DNA of 64,000 bases, taken from NCBI GenBank assembly GCA_019416425.1, contig DXXK01000073.1, positions 1 to 64,000 of the forward strand, given 5' to 3'. This stretch comes from Bacteroidales bacterium (lineage in GTDB: Bacteria; Bacteroidota; Bacteroidia; Bacteroidales; Muribaculaceae). The translations under genes were made by a program, and so were the position numbers. This document shows positions 1 through 7,777 of the stretch, piece after piece (positions within the stretch are counted from its first letter, which is position 1; the number at the start of each line of letters is the position of its first letter). The notes beneath the pieces are model-generated. The model was not told the DNA's origin, did not search any database, and worked only from the letters and a program-made list of their open reading frames with translations.

Positions 1-630
1 ATACAGGCAAAGGTCAACGAGAGTGGCGTGAAGCGTCATCTGGACGTTGCCCGCCGCAAGGAGAACCTGCTTGGCACGAACCAGTTCCCGAACTTCAACG
101 AGACCGCTCTGAAAAAATTCGAGGATGGCGCCAAGTGTTGCTGCAGCTGCGGCTGCCATACCGAGGAGGTTGCTGACGGTGCCGTCGAGGCCCTGAACAT
201 GGACCGCGCCGCAAGCCAGTTCGAGCAGCTCCGTCTCGACACCGAGCGTTCCGGCAAGCGTCCCAAGGTATTCATGCTGACCATCGGTAACCTGGCCATG
301 CGTCTGGCACGCGCTCAGTTCAGCGCCAACTTCTTCGCCTGCGCCGGCTATGAGATAATCGACAACATCGGCTTCGAGACCGTCAAGGAGGGTGTGGACG
401 CCGCAATGGAGAAGGGTGCCGACATCGTGGTGCTGTGCAGCAGCGACGACGAGTACGCCCAGTACGCTCCCGAGGCGTTCAGGGAACTGAACGGCCGCGC
501 CATGTTCGTGGTTGCCGGTGCCCCCGCCTGCATGGACGACCTCAAGAAGGAGGGTATCGAGAACTTTATCCATGTCAAGGTCAACGTGCTTGACACTCTT
601 GTAGATTTTAACGCCAAACTCCTCAAGTAA
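1..630 (+). CDS. mutA: methylmalonyl-CoA mutase small subunit, 5' end missing
   Basis: This is the C-terminal part of the small subunit of adenosylcobalamin-dependent methylmalonyl-CoA mutase, which with MutB interconverts succinyl-CoA and methylmalonyl-CoA in the cytoplasm. The frame is open from base 1, so the gene begins outside the window; the ATG/GTG codons near base 28 are internal. The visible part holds the end of the barrel domain and then a Rossmann-like domain starting around RPKVFMLTIGNLAMRLARAQ. In that domain the cobalamin-binding D-x-H-x-x-G is absent, as is normal for the non-catalytic subunit. The stop is 2 bp before mutB, so the two genes are translationally linked. Identification is firm from the pairing and the degenerate B12 fold; only the N-terminus is unseen. 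Confidence 0.93.
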   Translation: MQAKVNESGVKRHLDVARRKENLLGTNQFPNFNETALKKFEDGAKCCCSCGCHTEEVADGAVEALNMDRAASQFEQLRLDTERSGKRPKVFMLTIGNLAMRLARAQFSANFFACAGYEIIDNIGFETVKEGVDAAMEKGADIVVLCSSDDEYAQYAPEAFRELNGRAMFVVAGAPACMDDLKKEGIENFIHVKVNVLDTLVDFNAKLLK

Positions 631-632
631 CT

Positions 633-2774
633 ATGCGTCCGAATTTCAAAGATATAGATATCAATAAAGTTGTGATCGAGAAGGGTCACAAACCCGCGGA
701 GGCATCGGAGTGGATGACCGCGGAGCTGATTCCGGTCAAGCCGGTCTACACCGAGGCCGACCTGGAGGGCATGGAGCACCTGAACTATGTATCCGGTCTG
801 CCCCCGTTCCTGCGTGGCCCGTACAGCGCCATGTACCCCATGCGCCCCTGGACCATCCGTCAGTATGCCGGATTCTCGACGGCCGCCGAGTCCAACGCCT
901 TCTACCGCCGCAACCTGGCGTCGGGTCAGAAGGGTCTGTCAGTGGCCTTCGACCTCCCCACGCACCGTGGCTACGATGCTGACCATCCCCGCGTAGTGGG
1001 TGATGTCGGCAAGGCAGGAGTGTCCATCTGCTCGCTGGAGGACATGAAGGTGCTGTTCGACGGCATCCCATTGAACAAGATGTCCGTCTCCATGACCATG
1101 AACGGTGCCGTGCTGCCCGTCCTGGCGTTCTACATCAACGCAGGTCTGGAGCAAGGTGCCAAGCTCGACGAGATGGCCGGTACGATCCAGAACGACATCC
1201 TCAAGGAGTTCATGGTGCGCAACACCTACATCTACCCGCCGGCATTCTCGATGAAGATCATCGCCGACATCTTCGAGTACACCTCGAAGAACATGCCCAA
1301 GTTCAACTCCATCTCCATCTCCGGCTATCACATGCAGGAGGCAGGTGCCACCGCCGACATCGAGCTGGCCTACACGCTGGCTGACGGTCTGGAGTACCTC
1401 CGCGCCGGTGTCAACGCCGGTATGAACATCGACTCGTTCGCTCCGCGTCTGTCGTTCTTCTGGGGTATCTCGATGAACTATTTCATGGAGATCGCCAAGA
1501 TGCGCGCCGCACGTATGCTGTGGGCCCGCATCGTCAAGAGCTTCGGCGCCACGAACCCGAAGTCGCTGGCTTTGCGTACGCACTGCCAGACCTCCGGTTG
1601 GTCGCTGACCGAGCAGGATCCCTTCAACAACGTGGGCCGTACCTGCGTGGAGGCCATGGGCGCCGTTCTGGGCCACACCCAGTCGCTGCACACCAACGCT
1701 CTGGACGAGGCCATCGCGCTGCCCACCGACTTCTCCGCACGTATCGCACGTAATACTCAGATCTACATCCAGGAGGAGACTCAGGTATGCCGTGAGATCG
1801 ACCCGTGGGGCGGTTCCTACTATGTAGAGAGCCTGACCAACGAGATCGCTCACCGTGCATGGGAGCACATCCAGGAGATCGAGAAGCTTGGCGGCATGGC
1901 CAAGGCCATCGAGACCGGTCTGCCCAAGCTGAAGATCGAGGAGGCCGCCGCACGTACGCAGGCCCACATCGATTCCGGTCACCAGACCATCGTCGGTATC
2001 AACAAGTACCGTCTGGACCACGAGGATCCCATCGACATCCTGGAGGTGGACAACACCGAGGTCCGCAAGGAGCAGTGCGCGCGTCTGGAGGAGCTGCGCA
2101 AGGATCGCGACGAGGAGGCCGTGAAGAAGGCTCTGAACGACATCACCGAGGCTGTGAAGGATCCGTCGAAGGGCAACCTGCTGGATCTGGCTGTCAAGGC
2201 CGCAGGCCTGCGTGCGTCGCTGGGCGAGATTTCCGATGCCTGCGAGGCTGTCGTAGGTCGTTATAAAGCTGTAATCAAAACCATTTCAGGAGTGTATTCC
2301 AACGAAGAGAAGGGTGATCCCGAGTTCGAGGAGGCCCGCCGTATGGTTGCCGAGTTCGCTAAGCGCGAGGGTCGCCAGCCGCGTATCATGATTGCCAAGA
2401 TGGGTCAGGACGGTCACGACCGTGGCGCCAAGGTGGTTGCCACCGGTTACGCTGACTGCGGATTCGATGTCGACATGGGACCGCTGTTCCAGACACCGGA
2501 GGAGGCTGCCCGTCAGGCCGTGGAGAACGACGTGCATATCCTGGGTGTCAGCTCGCTGGCCGCAGGTCACAAGACGCTGGTTCCGCAGGTGATCGAGGAA
2601 CTGAAGAAGCTGGGTCGCGAGGACATCATGGTCACCGCCGGTGGTGTGATTCCCGCACAGGACTACGACTTCCTGTACAAGGCAGGCGTAGCAGCCATCT
2701 TCGGCCCCGGTACCCGCATCCCGAAATCGGCCATCGAGATGATCCGTCTCCTTAACGAGGAGCGCGAAGCTTAA
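633..2774 (+). CDS. mutB: methylmalonyl-CoA mutase large (catalytic) subunit
   Basis: Catalytic subunit (713 aa, normal length) of methylmalonyl-CoA mutase, which carries out the radical carbon-skeleton rearrangement of succinyl-CoA to (R)-methylmalonyl-CoA. The N-terminal substrate-binding barrel fills roughly residues 30-430 (for example the stretch SVAFDLPTHRGYD). The C-terminal B12 domain starts near residue 580 and carries D593-G-H595-D-R-G598, whose histidine is the lower axial ligand of cobalamin. It follows mutA by 2 bp and is closed by a strong hairpin terminator. With the mce-mmd operon at 48.5-53 kb it supplies the succinate-to-propionate branch of fermentation; the product must be epimerised by Mce before decarboxylation. 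Confidence 0.97.
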   Translation: MRPNFKDIDINKVVIEKGHKPAEASEWMTAELIPVKPVYTEADLEGMEHLNYVSGLPPFLRGPYSAMYPMRPWTIRQYAGFSTAAESNAFYRRNLASGQKGLSVAFDLPTHRGYDADHPRVVGDVGKAGVSICSLEDMKVLFDGIPLNKMSVSMTMNGAVLPVLAFYINAGLEQGAKLDEMAGTIQNDILKEFMVRNTYIYPPAFSMKIIADIFEYTSKNMPKFNSISISGYHMQEAGATADIELAYTLADGLEYLRAGVNAGMNIDSFAPRLSFFWGISMNYFMEIAKMRAARMLWARIVKSFGATNPKSLALRTHCQTSGWSLTEQDPFNNVGRTCVEAMGAVLGHTQSLHTNALDEAIALPTDFSARIARNTQIYIQEETQVCREIDPWGGSYYVESLTNEIAHRAWEHIQEIEKLGGMAKAIETGLPKLKIEEAAARTQAHIDSGHQTIVGINKYRLDHEDPIDILEVDNTEVRKEQCARLEELRKDRDEEAVKKALNDITEAVKDPSKGNLLDLAVKAAGLRASLGEISDACEAVVGRYKAVIKTISGVYSNEEKGDPEFEEARRMVAEFAKREGRQPRIMIAKMGQDGHDRGAKVVATGYADCGFDVDMGPLFQTPEEAARQAVENDVHILGVSSLAAGHKTLVPQVIEELKKLGREDIMVTAGGVIPAQDYDFLYKAGVAAIFGPGTRIPKSAIEMIRLLNEEREA

Positions 2775-2786
2775 GTCTGAAATCCC

Positions 2787-2837
2787 GACCCCGGCAGGGG
2801 TCACACATAGAGTGAATACTGACCCTCGGTAAGGGTC
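2787..2837 (+). repeat. two similar short hairpins after mutB
   Basis: Two near-copies of a small palindrome lie between mutB and its terminator: GACCCC-ggca-GGGGTC at 2787-2802 and GACCCT-cggta-AGGGTC at 2821-2837. Each forms a 6-bp stem. They could stabilise the 3' end of the mutAB message, but no function is proven. Confidence 0.5.
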
Positions 2838-2847
2838 CAGCATATCA

Positions 2848-2888
2848 GCCCCCGGTCAAATCGGTTTTCCGATTGGCCGGGGGCTTTT
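2848..2888 (+). terminator. rho-independent terminator of mutAB
   Basis: A long GC-rich stem (GCCCCCGGTCAAATCGG, a TTTT loop and its near-complement ending CCGGGGGC) is followed directly by TTTT. The interior of the stem has a small bulge. It sits 73 bp after the mutB stop. Confidence 0.9.
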
Positions 2889-2976
2889 GCGTTTAGTATT
2901 TTCCAACTCTCCCATAACTCCCATGACTCCCAGCCCTCCCATAATTTCCACATCTTCCATAATTTCCACAAAAAAT

Positions 2977-3008
2977 TTTGCCGGATTGATAGATTTTTCC
3001 TAATTTTG
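2977..3008 (+). promoter_or_regulatory. Bacteroidota-type promoter for the AAA+ gene
   Basis: TTTG at 2977-2980, exactly 20 bp, then TAATTTTG at 3001-3008: a complete match to the -33/-7 consensus of this phylum. Transcription should begin near 3015, giving a leader of about 335 nt before the AAA+ gene. Confidence 0.75.
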
Positions 3009-3014
3009 CGTCAT

Positions 3015-3350
3015 TAAGGGTATAAGCCACTTGTGGCGCAACTTGTATTATACAGTTTAATTACTTCATTTTCAGCTATGAAGCATCTACATCTCAACAA
3101 CAGTAAGTTCAGCGGTGCTGCCCCTCCAGGCGGCGCGGAGATGTGGTGCGCATAGTTTTCACCAACATTTTTTCGACCGCAGAGAGTCCCCTGACAGCCC
3201 GTGGTGCGTCCTGACGTATCCTGTGCACGGCAGTCGGGAGCGTGGAGTTCTATGACATGTTGGTAGCGGCTCCGGAGGCAGGCCTCCGGTTGTGATTGAT
3301 AAAAGAAGTATTAACCCGGATGGTCCCCAGGACCGTCCCTCTAAAACTGT
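3015..3350 (+). promoter_or_regulatory. long structured 5' leader of the AAA+ gene
   Basis: This transcribed leader holds no gene of ordinary size. It starts with a hairpin closed by GTATAA/TTATAC (about 3019-3052) around an inner GCCAC/GTGGC pair. It then carries a 25-codon ORF (3078-3155), a perfect inverted repeat CCGGAGGC-AG-GCCTCCGG at 3272-3289, and a 9-bp stem (GGATGGTCC/GGACCGTCC, one G-U pair) at 3318-3338. That last stem ends 12 nt before the start codon at 3351. The last stem could control access to the start codon. It matches no riboswitch class that I recognise. Confidence 0.5.
3078..3155 (+). CDS. 25-aa leader ORF upstream of the AAA+ ATPase
   Basis: A short ORF beginning MKHLHLNNSKFSG and ending EMWCA lies in the leader between the predicted transcription start and the AAA+ gene, about 60 nt after the start of transcription. 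It is the first ATG of the message that opens more than a few codons. The N-terminus (MK-x-L-x-LN) superficially resembles leader segments of Bacteroidota RiPP precursors, but no maturation enzyme lies beside it. It could equally be a regulatory leader peptide or a chance ORF. Only the position and the reading frame are seen directly. Confidence 0.35.
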   Translation: MKHLHLNNSKFSGAAPPGGAEMWCA

Positions 3351-5267
3351 ATGAATATGAAACAAGAATCCCCTATAGACGTGTGTAAGATACAGGTCTA
3401 CACTTACACGCAAGACGAGCCTGACGACATGGCTCATATCAGAAAGTTACCGTTCGACGACCGTAGCGATTTTATCGCTGATACCGCTCTTGGAGGCATA
3501 GCCGTAAGGATCGGTGTCTCCAATCTTCGCTCCGACCGCGGTGTACGCCGCAACGTGATGTTGACTCTTGTCGACACCACGGCACGCTGTGAAGTCGCTT
3601 CCCAGTCCTTGAAGATCAACCTGTGCAAGCAGGAGTGGCTCCGGGAACTGTATGCCCGTTTCCAGGGTGTGGACATTAAGCCCGGTCATAACTACAGCCT
3701 TGTTGTCTGCGATCCAATCGCAACGCAGGCCCTATATGAAAGGGTATTCCGCATCATAGACCCAAAAGAACTTCCGCATCCTTCGGAATGGTACAGGGTC
3801 TGCAACGGTGGTCTCCGAACTGCATGGGCAAGCGATCTATATAAGACCATCAGGACCGATCACACGCAGTCTTACTATGTGAGGTTCAATGTAGAGTATA
3901 AACTCGGTAACCTGTTGTCCATGGTCAAGCCGGAGCTTGAGTTACACCTCCATTATCCCGATGGGAAGAAGACTGTGGTTGAGTTCAGTGAACCGATGTG
4001 TCTCAGTGAGGACGATTACAAGGAAGACCTCTGGTATGTGGAGTTTCCTTTCTCGACCTCTTACGAACTGAGCGGAATATTCTATGCCGAACTGCTGTGT
4101 ATGGATTATCCCATAGCCGGATTCGCTTTCGACACTGATGTCGAGGACGAGCGCGGCAAATGGATTGGCAAAGACATCGAGCCACTCGACGAGTATTCGC
4201 CCGACGCAGCCTCTGAACGCTGGGCCTCCAGCACTCCCCGTGCCGAAGACTGCATGATGTCGGAAACCGTGGATTTTGACAAATTGCTTGACAACTTCAT
4301 CTCTGAGCAGAATACCACGTCCGAGTCGCAGTCGGACGAGGAATCCAAGGAGTCGGAGGAGCCGGAGGAGTCCGACCCTAAGGCTCAGGAAGAATCCGGT
4401 CATGACAAGCCCCTCATGCCTTCGTTGGACCATCTGACCGGACTGCGCTCCGTCAAGAAGAAGCTTTCGGTTTACGAGCGGGTGGTGCGCTTCAACAAGA
4501 TGCGCTCCGACAAGGGATACCCGATCACGCCCACTCCCTTGCATGCCATGTTCCTTGGTTCGCCGGGGACTGGCAAGACTACGGTCGCTAAGATGATAGG
4601 CGTTATGCTGCATCGTGCGGGAATCCTTTCCAAAGGCCATGTGGTGGTGCGTGAGCGAGCCACGCTGCTCGGACAGAATTACAATTCCGAAGCCGAGAAG
4701 ACTCTGGGCGCCATAGAGGAAGCCCAGGGAGGAATACTGTTCATCGACGAGGCATATCAGTTATATCAGCCCAACGACTCGCGTGATCCCGGTAAGTTCG
4801 TCATCGAGACGCTGCTGACCGCGTTGGCCGATGAGTCCAACCGTGACTGGATGCTGGTTCTTGCCGGTTATCCGGATCAGATGAAGCGGATGTTCGAGAT
4901 GAATCCCGGATTCAAGTCCCGCATACCCGATTCCAACATATACGTCTTCGATGATTTCACGGAAACGGAACTGATGGAGATTGCCGAGAATTACCTGTCC
5001 CGCAACGACTACACGCTGTCGGATGATGCGCGGCAGGCATTGACGGTACGGCTTAACGCCGACTATGCCAATCGCGACAAGAGCTTCGGGAACGCCCGTC
5101 ATGTCATAAACATGATCCAGACCGAGATCCTTCCATCCATGGCTGTCAGGGTCGTGGACGAGGGCCTTGACGACGAGACCTCCCTGACCGAGATCCGTGT
5201 GACCGACATCCCGGCCCCCGTGGCAAAGTCCGCCCCCTTCCGCCCCCGTATCGGCTTCGCCGTCTGA
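3351..5267 (+). CDS. CbxX/CfxQ (SpoVK-like) AAA+ ATPase with unknown N-terminal region
   Basis: A 638-aa protein. Residues 1-295 form a region I do not recognise, mostly beta-like and without membrane segments or signal peptide. Residues 300-355 are an acidic, Ser/Glu-rich linker. From about 360 there is one AAA+ module: Walker A GSPGTGKTT with Lys409, Walker B ILFIDEA with Asp466-Glu467, and a C-terminal lid. This is the CbxX/CfxQ/SpoVK type, whose characterised members remodel or activate partner proteins; the partner here is unknown. It is transcribed alone from a good promoter with a long leader and is followed by a terminator. The start could be Met1 or Met3 (3357). Confidence 0.85.
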   Translation: MNMKQESPIDVCKIQVYTYTQDEPDDMAHIRKLPFDDRSDFIADTALGGIAVRIGVSNLRSDRGVRRNVMLTLVDTTARCEVASQSLKINLCKQEWLRELYARFQGVDIKPGHNYSLVVCDPIATQALYERVFRIIDPKELPHPSEWYRVCNGGLRTAWASDLYKTIRTDHTQSYYVRFNVEYKLGNLLSMVKPELELHLHYPDGKKTVVEFSEPMCLSEDDYKEDLWYVEFPFSTSYELSGIFYAELLCMDYPIAGFAFDTDVEDERGKWIGKDIEPLDEYSPDAASERWASSTPRAEDCMMSETVDFDKLLDNFISEQNTTSESQSDEESKESEEPEESDPKAQEESGHDKPLMPSLDHLTGLRSVKKKLSVYERVVRFNKMRSDKGYPITPTPLHAMFLGSPGTGKTTVAKMIGVMLHRAGILSKGHVVVRERATLLGQNYNSEAEKTLGAIEEAQGGILFIDEAYQLYQPNDSRDPGKFVIETLLTALADESNRDWMLVLAGYPDQMKRMFEMNPGFKSRIPDSNIYVFDDFTETELMEIAENYLSRNDYTLSDDARQALTVRLNADYANRDKSFGNARHVINMIQTEILPSMAVRVVDEGLDDETSLTEIRVTDIPAPVAKSAPFRPRIGFAV

Positions 5268-5290
5268 CACAATTTGTAATATACTGAACC

Positions 5291-5330
5291 AAGCCCGAAA
5301 CCAAAAGCAAACAATGGCTTCGGGCTTTAT
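5291..5330 (+). terminator. terminator after the AAA+ ATPase gene
   Basis: AAGCCCGAA (5291-5299) pairs with TTCGGGCTT (5319-5327), followed by a short T-rich stretch. It lies 24 bp after the stop codon. Confidence 0.7.
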
Positions 5331-5339
5331 TCTATCACT

Positions 5340-5744
5340 ATGGGAAAACATATTAGCGACAGCCTGTATTTACCATGCTGTCATATATTGAATTCCGACG
5401 ATGACCAACCTATTGTAATGGAGATAATCGCCGGATTCAATCAATTGGGACAACTGGTAATTTGCCTGGATGTATACGATTACGAAGAGCCCGAATATAA
5501 TTGCTCGACAGCAGCGGTCGTGAATCTTGAGGATTCTCAAAAGATGGCACGACATCACCGTGTCAGGCACGGTCAGCTTCCGAAATTCATCAGCGAGTGT
5601 ATGGAGGAATGGAGGGAGATCATCAATCCGAATTTCACACAAGTTCGGAGTTGCTATAAGGAAATCACAGAATGCCTTCTTGACGAAGGATGCCGTTTTA
5701 GAATCAAACGCACGTATGGTAAAGGAGGCCACATGTGTTACTGA
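5340..5744 (+). CDS. hypothetical protein, 134 aa
   Basis: A small ORF with no family that I recognise. The product is soluble and Cys-rich (nine cysteines, including CC near residue 13 and a C-terminal GGHMCY) with no signal peptide or membrane segment. It starts 10 bp after the terminator of the AAA+ gene and has no clear promoter of its own. An antisense ORF of similar length exists (5370-5732). I prefer this strand because codon use and gene direction fit the neighbours. Confidence 0.5.
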   Translation: MGKHISDSLYLPCCHILNSDDDQPIVMEIIAGFNQLGQLVICLDVYDYEEPEYNCSTAAVVNLEDSQKMARHHRVRHGQLPKFISECMEEWREIINPNFTQVRSCYKEITECLLDEGCRFRIKRTYGKGGHMCY

Positions 5745-5817
5745 TTGTCATCAACCTGCGGCTCTGTCCATAGCTGAAGAATTGAAGAGTTGATTGAGAT
5801 GCCGGATCATGAGTGTC

Positions 5818-5849
5818 TTTGTGTTTTAACTGGAAAATTGTTACCTTTG
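5818..5849 (+). promoter_or_regulatory. promoter of ATPase/nuclease copy 1
   Basis: TTTG at 5818-5821, 20 bp, TACCTTTG at 5842-5849, then 27 bp to the ATG. The same arrangement and most of the surrounding sequence recur before the second copy at 7719-7750. Confidence 0.7.
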
Positions 5850-5876
5850 TAAATTGATTCATTAAAACGCGCGAAG

Positions 5877-7430
5877 ATGATCAAGTATCCTATAGGCATG
5901 GCAAGTTTCCGTGAGATCCGGAAGGGCGGTTATCGGTACGTGGACAAGACCATGTACATCCATAAGTTGGTATCACTCGGGAAGTATTTCTTCCTGAGTC
6001 GTCCACGTCGTTTCGGCAAGAGTCTGATGGTCTCCACCATGGAATGCTATTTCCGTGGAGAAAGGGAGCTGTTCCGCGGCCTGGCTATCGACAGCCTCGA
6101 GCCGGATGAATGGACCAAGCATCCAGTCCTGCGTCTGGACTTCACGCAACGAGGATACGAAACACCTGAAGACCTGGACAAGGTCCTTGGCCTGACTTTG
6201 GACAAATGGGAGAACGAGTACGGCACTCCGAACCCCGATGATTCCCCGTCCGGTCGCTTCCATAGTCTGATTGGTAAAATCTATGAACGAACCGGTCGAC
6301 AGGTGGTAATCCTGATGGATGAGTACGACAGTCCCATTGTCGATGCGCACGACAATCCCGAACTGGAAGCCGCCAACCGCAGGACGCTCCATGACTTCTA
6401 TCGCGTCATGAAGGCTAACGAGGACTACCTTAGGTTCGTCTTTCTGACCGGAGTCGGTAAGATTGGACAGATCAATGTCTTCAGCGGCCTCAACAACCTG
6501 AAGGACATCTCGCTCCATCCAGACTACTCAGCAATCTGTGGCATAACCACGCAGGAACTTATGGATAATTTCCATGAAGGAATCGAGAAACTGGGTAAGC
6601 GATGCGGCTGGACGTTTGAGAAGACATTGCAGGAGCTTAAGGCTCAGTATGATGGTTATCATTTCACCGAGGATCTTGTTGATGTCTACAATCCTTTCAG
6701 CCTGGTCAACGCCCTATATGATGAGTTTATCGGCGACTATTGGTTCCAGTCCGGCACGCCGACGCGTCTGGTGAAGCAGTTTCTGGAGAACGACTGGGGC
6801 ACACCCGACCTGGAGGGGACCAGGGTTTTGAGAAATACTTTGAGCAGCGGCGATGTGCTGGGCAACAATCTGGCATTGTCGTGTTATTATACCGGTTATC
6901 TGACCATCAAGTCATATAACATGAAACGCCAGTCGTTTGTGTTGGGTTATCCTAATACTGAAGTCCGGACGGGATTCTTTAAGTATCTGGTGGAAACGGT
7001 AAAGAAATGGGATACGGGTCGTACGGATAATTTTGTGGAATCGTTGCGGGACTTCATCGATGACGACGACATTGAGGGCTTCCTGCAAGAGCTGCAGTCG
7101 TTCCTGGCTGGCATACCCTACATGAACGATACCGACAAGGAGCCGCAGTGGCAGAAGGATATCTTGATCATAGCGCGCCTGGTCGGCGCCAACGTCGACG
7201 TGGAGCGCCGCACGTCGTACGGCCGCATGGACATGGTGCTGGACGGTCCGAAAGCCATCTACATCATCGAGTTCAAGTACGGAGCGACTCCCGAGGAGGC
7301 GCTTGCGCAGATCAACGAGAAGGAATACGCCCTGCCGTTCCAGAACTCAATCAACAAGAAGCCCATAGTTAAGGTCGGCGTGAACATTTCTAAGAAGACA
7401 CGCAATATCGACGGCTGGATCATCGAGTAG
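5877..7430 (+). CDS. P-loop ATPase with C-terminal PD-(D/E)XK nuclease domain (AAA-ATPase-like/DUF1703 family), copy 1
   Basis: A 517-aa protein of the AAA-ATPase-like family that is greatly expanded in Bacteroidota. The N-terminus has the family motif YPIGMASFREIRKGG. Walker A is SRPRRFGKSL with Lys48, and Walker B is VVILMDEYDSPI with Asp148-Glu149. The C-terminal nuclease domain has Asp452, then Glu465-x-Lys467 (IIEFKYG), a PD-(D/E)XK signature. The biological role of the family is unproven; a part in defence or in a mobile element is often suspected. It has its own promoter and is the intact member of a tandem duplication, followed by a broken copy of the small membrane-protein gene seen whole at 9709. 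Confidence 0.88.
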   Translation: MIKYPIGMASFREIRKGGYRYVDKTMYIHKLVSLGKYFFLSRPRRFGKSLMVSTMECYFRGERELFRGLAIDSLEPDEWTKHPVLRLDFTQRGYETPEDLDKVLGLTLDKWENEYGTPNPDDSPSGRFHSLIGKIYERTGRQVVILMDEYDSPIVDAHDNPELEAANRRTLHDFYRVMKANEDYLRFVFLTGVGKIGQINVFSGLNNLKDISLHPDYSAICGITTQELMDNFHEGIEKLGKRCGWTFEKTLQELKAQYDGYHFTEDLVDVYNPFSLVNALYDEFIGDYWFQSGTPTRLVKQFLENDWGTPDLEGTRVLRNTLSSGDVLGNNLALSCYYTGYLTIKSYNMKRQSFVLGYPNTEVRTGFFKYLVETVKKWDTGRTDNFVESLRDFIDDDDIEGFLQELQSFLAGIPYMNDTDKEPQWQKDILIIARLVGANVDVERRTSYGRMDMVLDGPKAIYIIEFKYGATPEEALAQINEKEYALPFQNSINKKPIVKVGVNISKKTRNIDGWIIE

Positions 7431-7489
7431 TGCATAATACTGAAACATGGAGTAATCCTAATATAGGCACGTCTCCGATTAAACGAAAG

Positions 7490-7612
7490 TTTCGGACTGT
7501 ATGCGAGACAGCACGGCGAAACGACCGAGACCCGTGAGTCTGGCTAATCCTGAGTTTCATCGCCACCCCAATCGTCACCCTCTTCCTACTCCGGTATATG
7601 GGGGATGAGTGA
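7490..7612 (+). pseudogene. remnant of a small membrane-protein gene (copy of the one at 9709)
   Basis: Translated from 7490, this stretch reads FRTVCETARRND and, after one internal TGA, continues VWLILSFIATPIVTLFLLRY to a TGA stop at 7610-7612. It matches the last 41 residues of the intact protein at 9709-10113 almost residue for residue. The TGA replaces the GGA of the intact copy. The upstream two thirds of the gene are missing. It marks the end of the first unit of a duplicated two-gene module. Confidence 0.85.
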
Positions 7613-7718
7613 AATAGTAGCATTCATGGTTATGATTATTATGTGTAATTCGTTTGTCATTGTGTGAAATTTGATGTGATGAAACCCCTTAACAATGGAG
7701 GTGCTGTTTATAGGTAGC

Positions 7719-7750
7719 TTTGCGTTTTAATTGGAAAATTGTTATCTTTG
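7719..7750 (+). promoter_or_regulatory. promoter of ATPase/nuclease copy 2
   Basis: TTTG at 7719-7722, 20 bp, TATCTTTG at 7743-7750, then 27 bp to the ATG. It is a near copy of the promoter at 5818-5849, including the sequence between promoter and start codon. Confidence 0.7.
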
Positions 7751-7777
7751 TAGGTTGGTTCATTAAAACGCGCAGTT

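Noticed and set aside
939..2021. 360-codon ORF antisense to mutB
   Set aside because: Shadow of a GC-rich coding sequence; its composition is Val/Leu/Gly/His-rich with no domain, and mutB is certain on the other strand.
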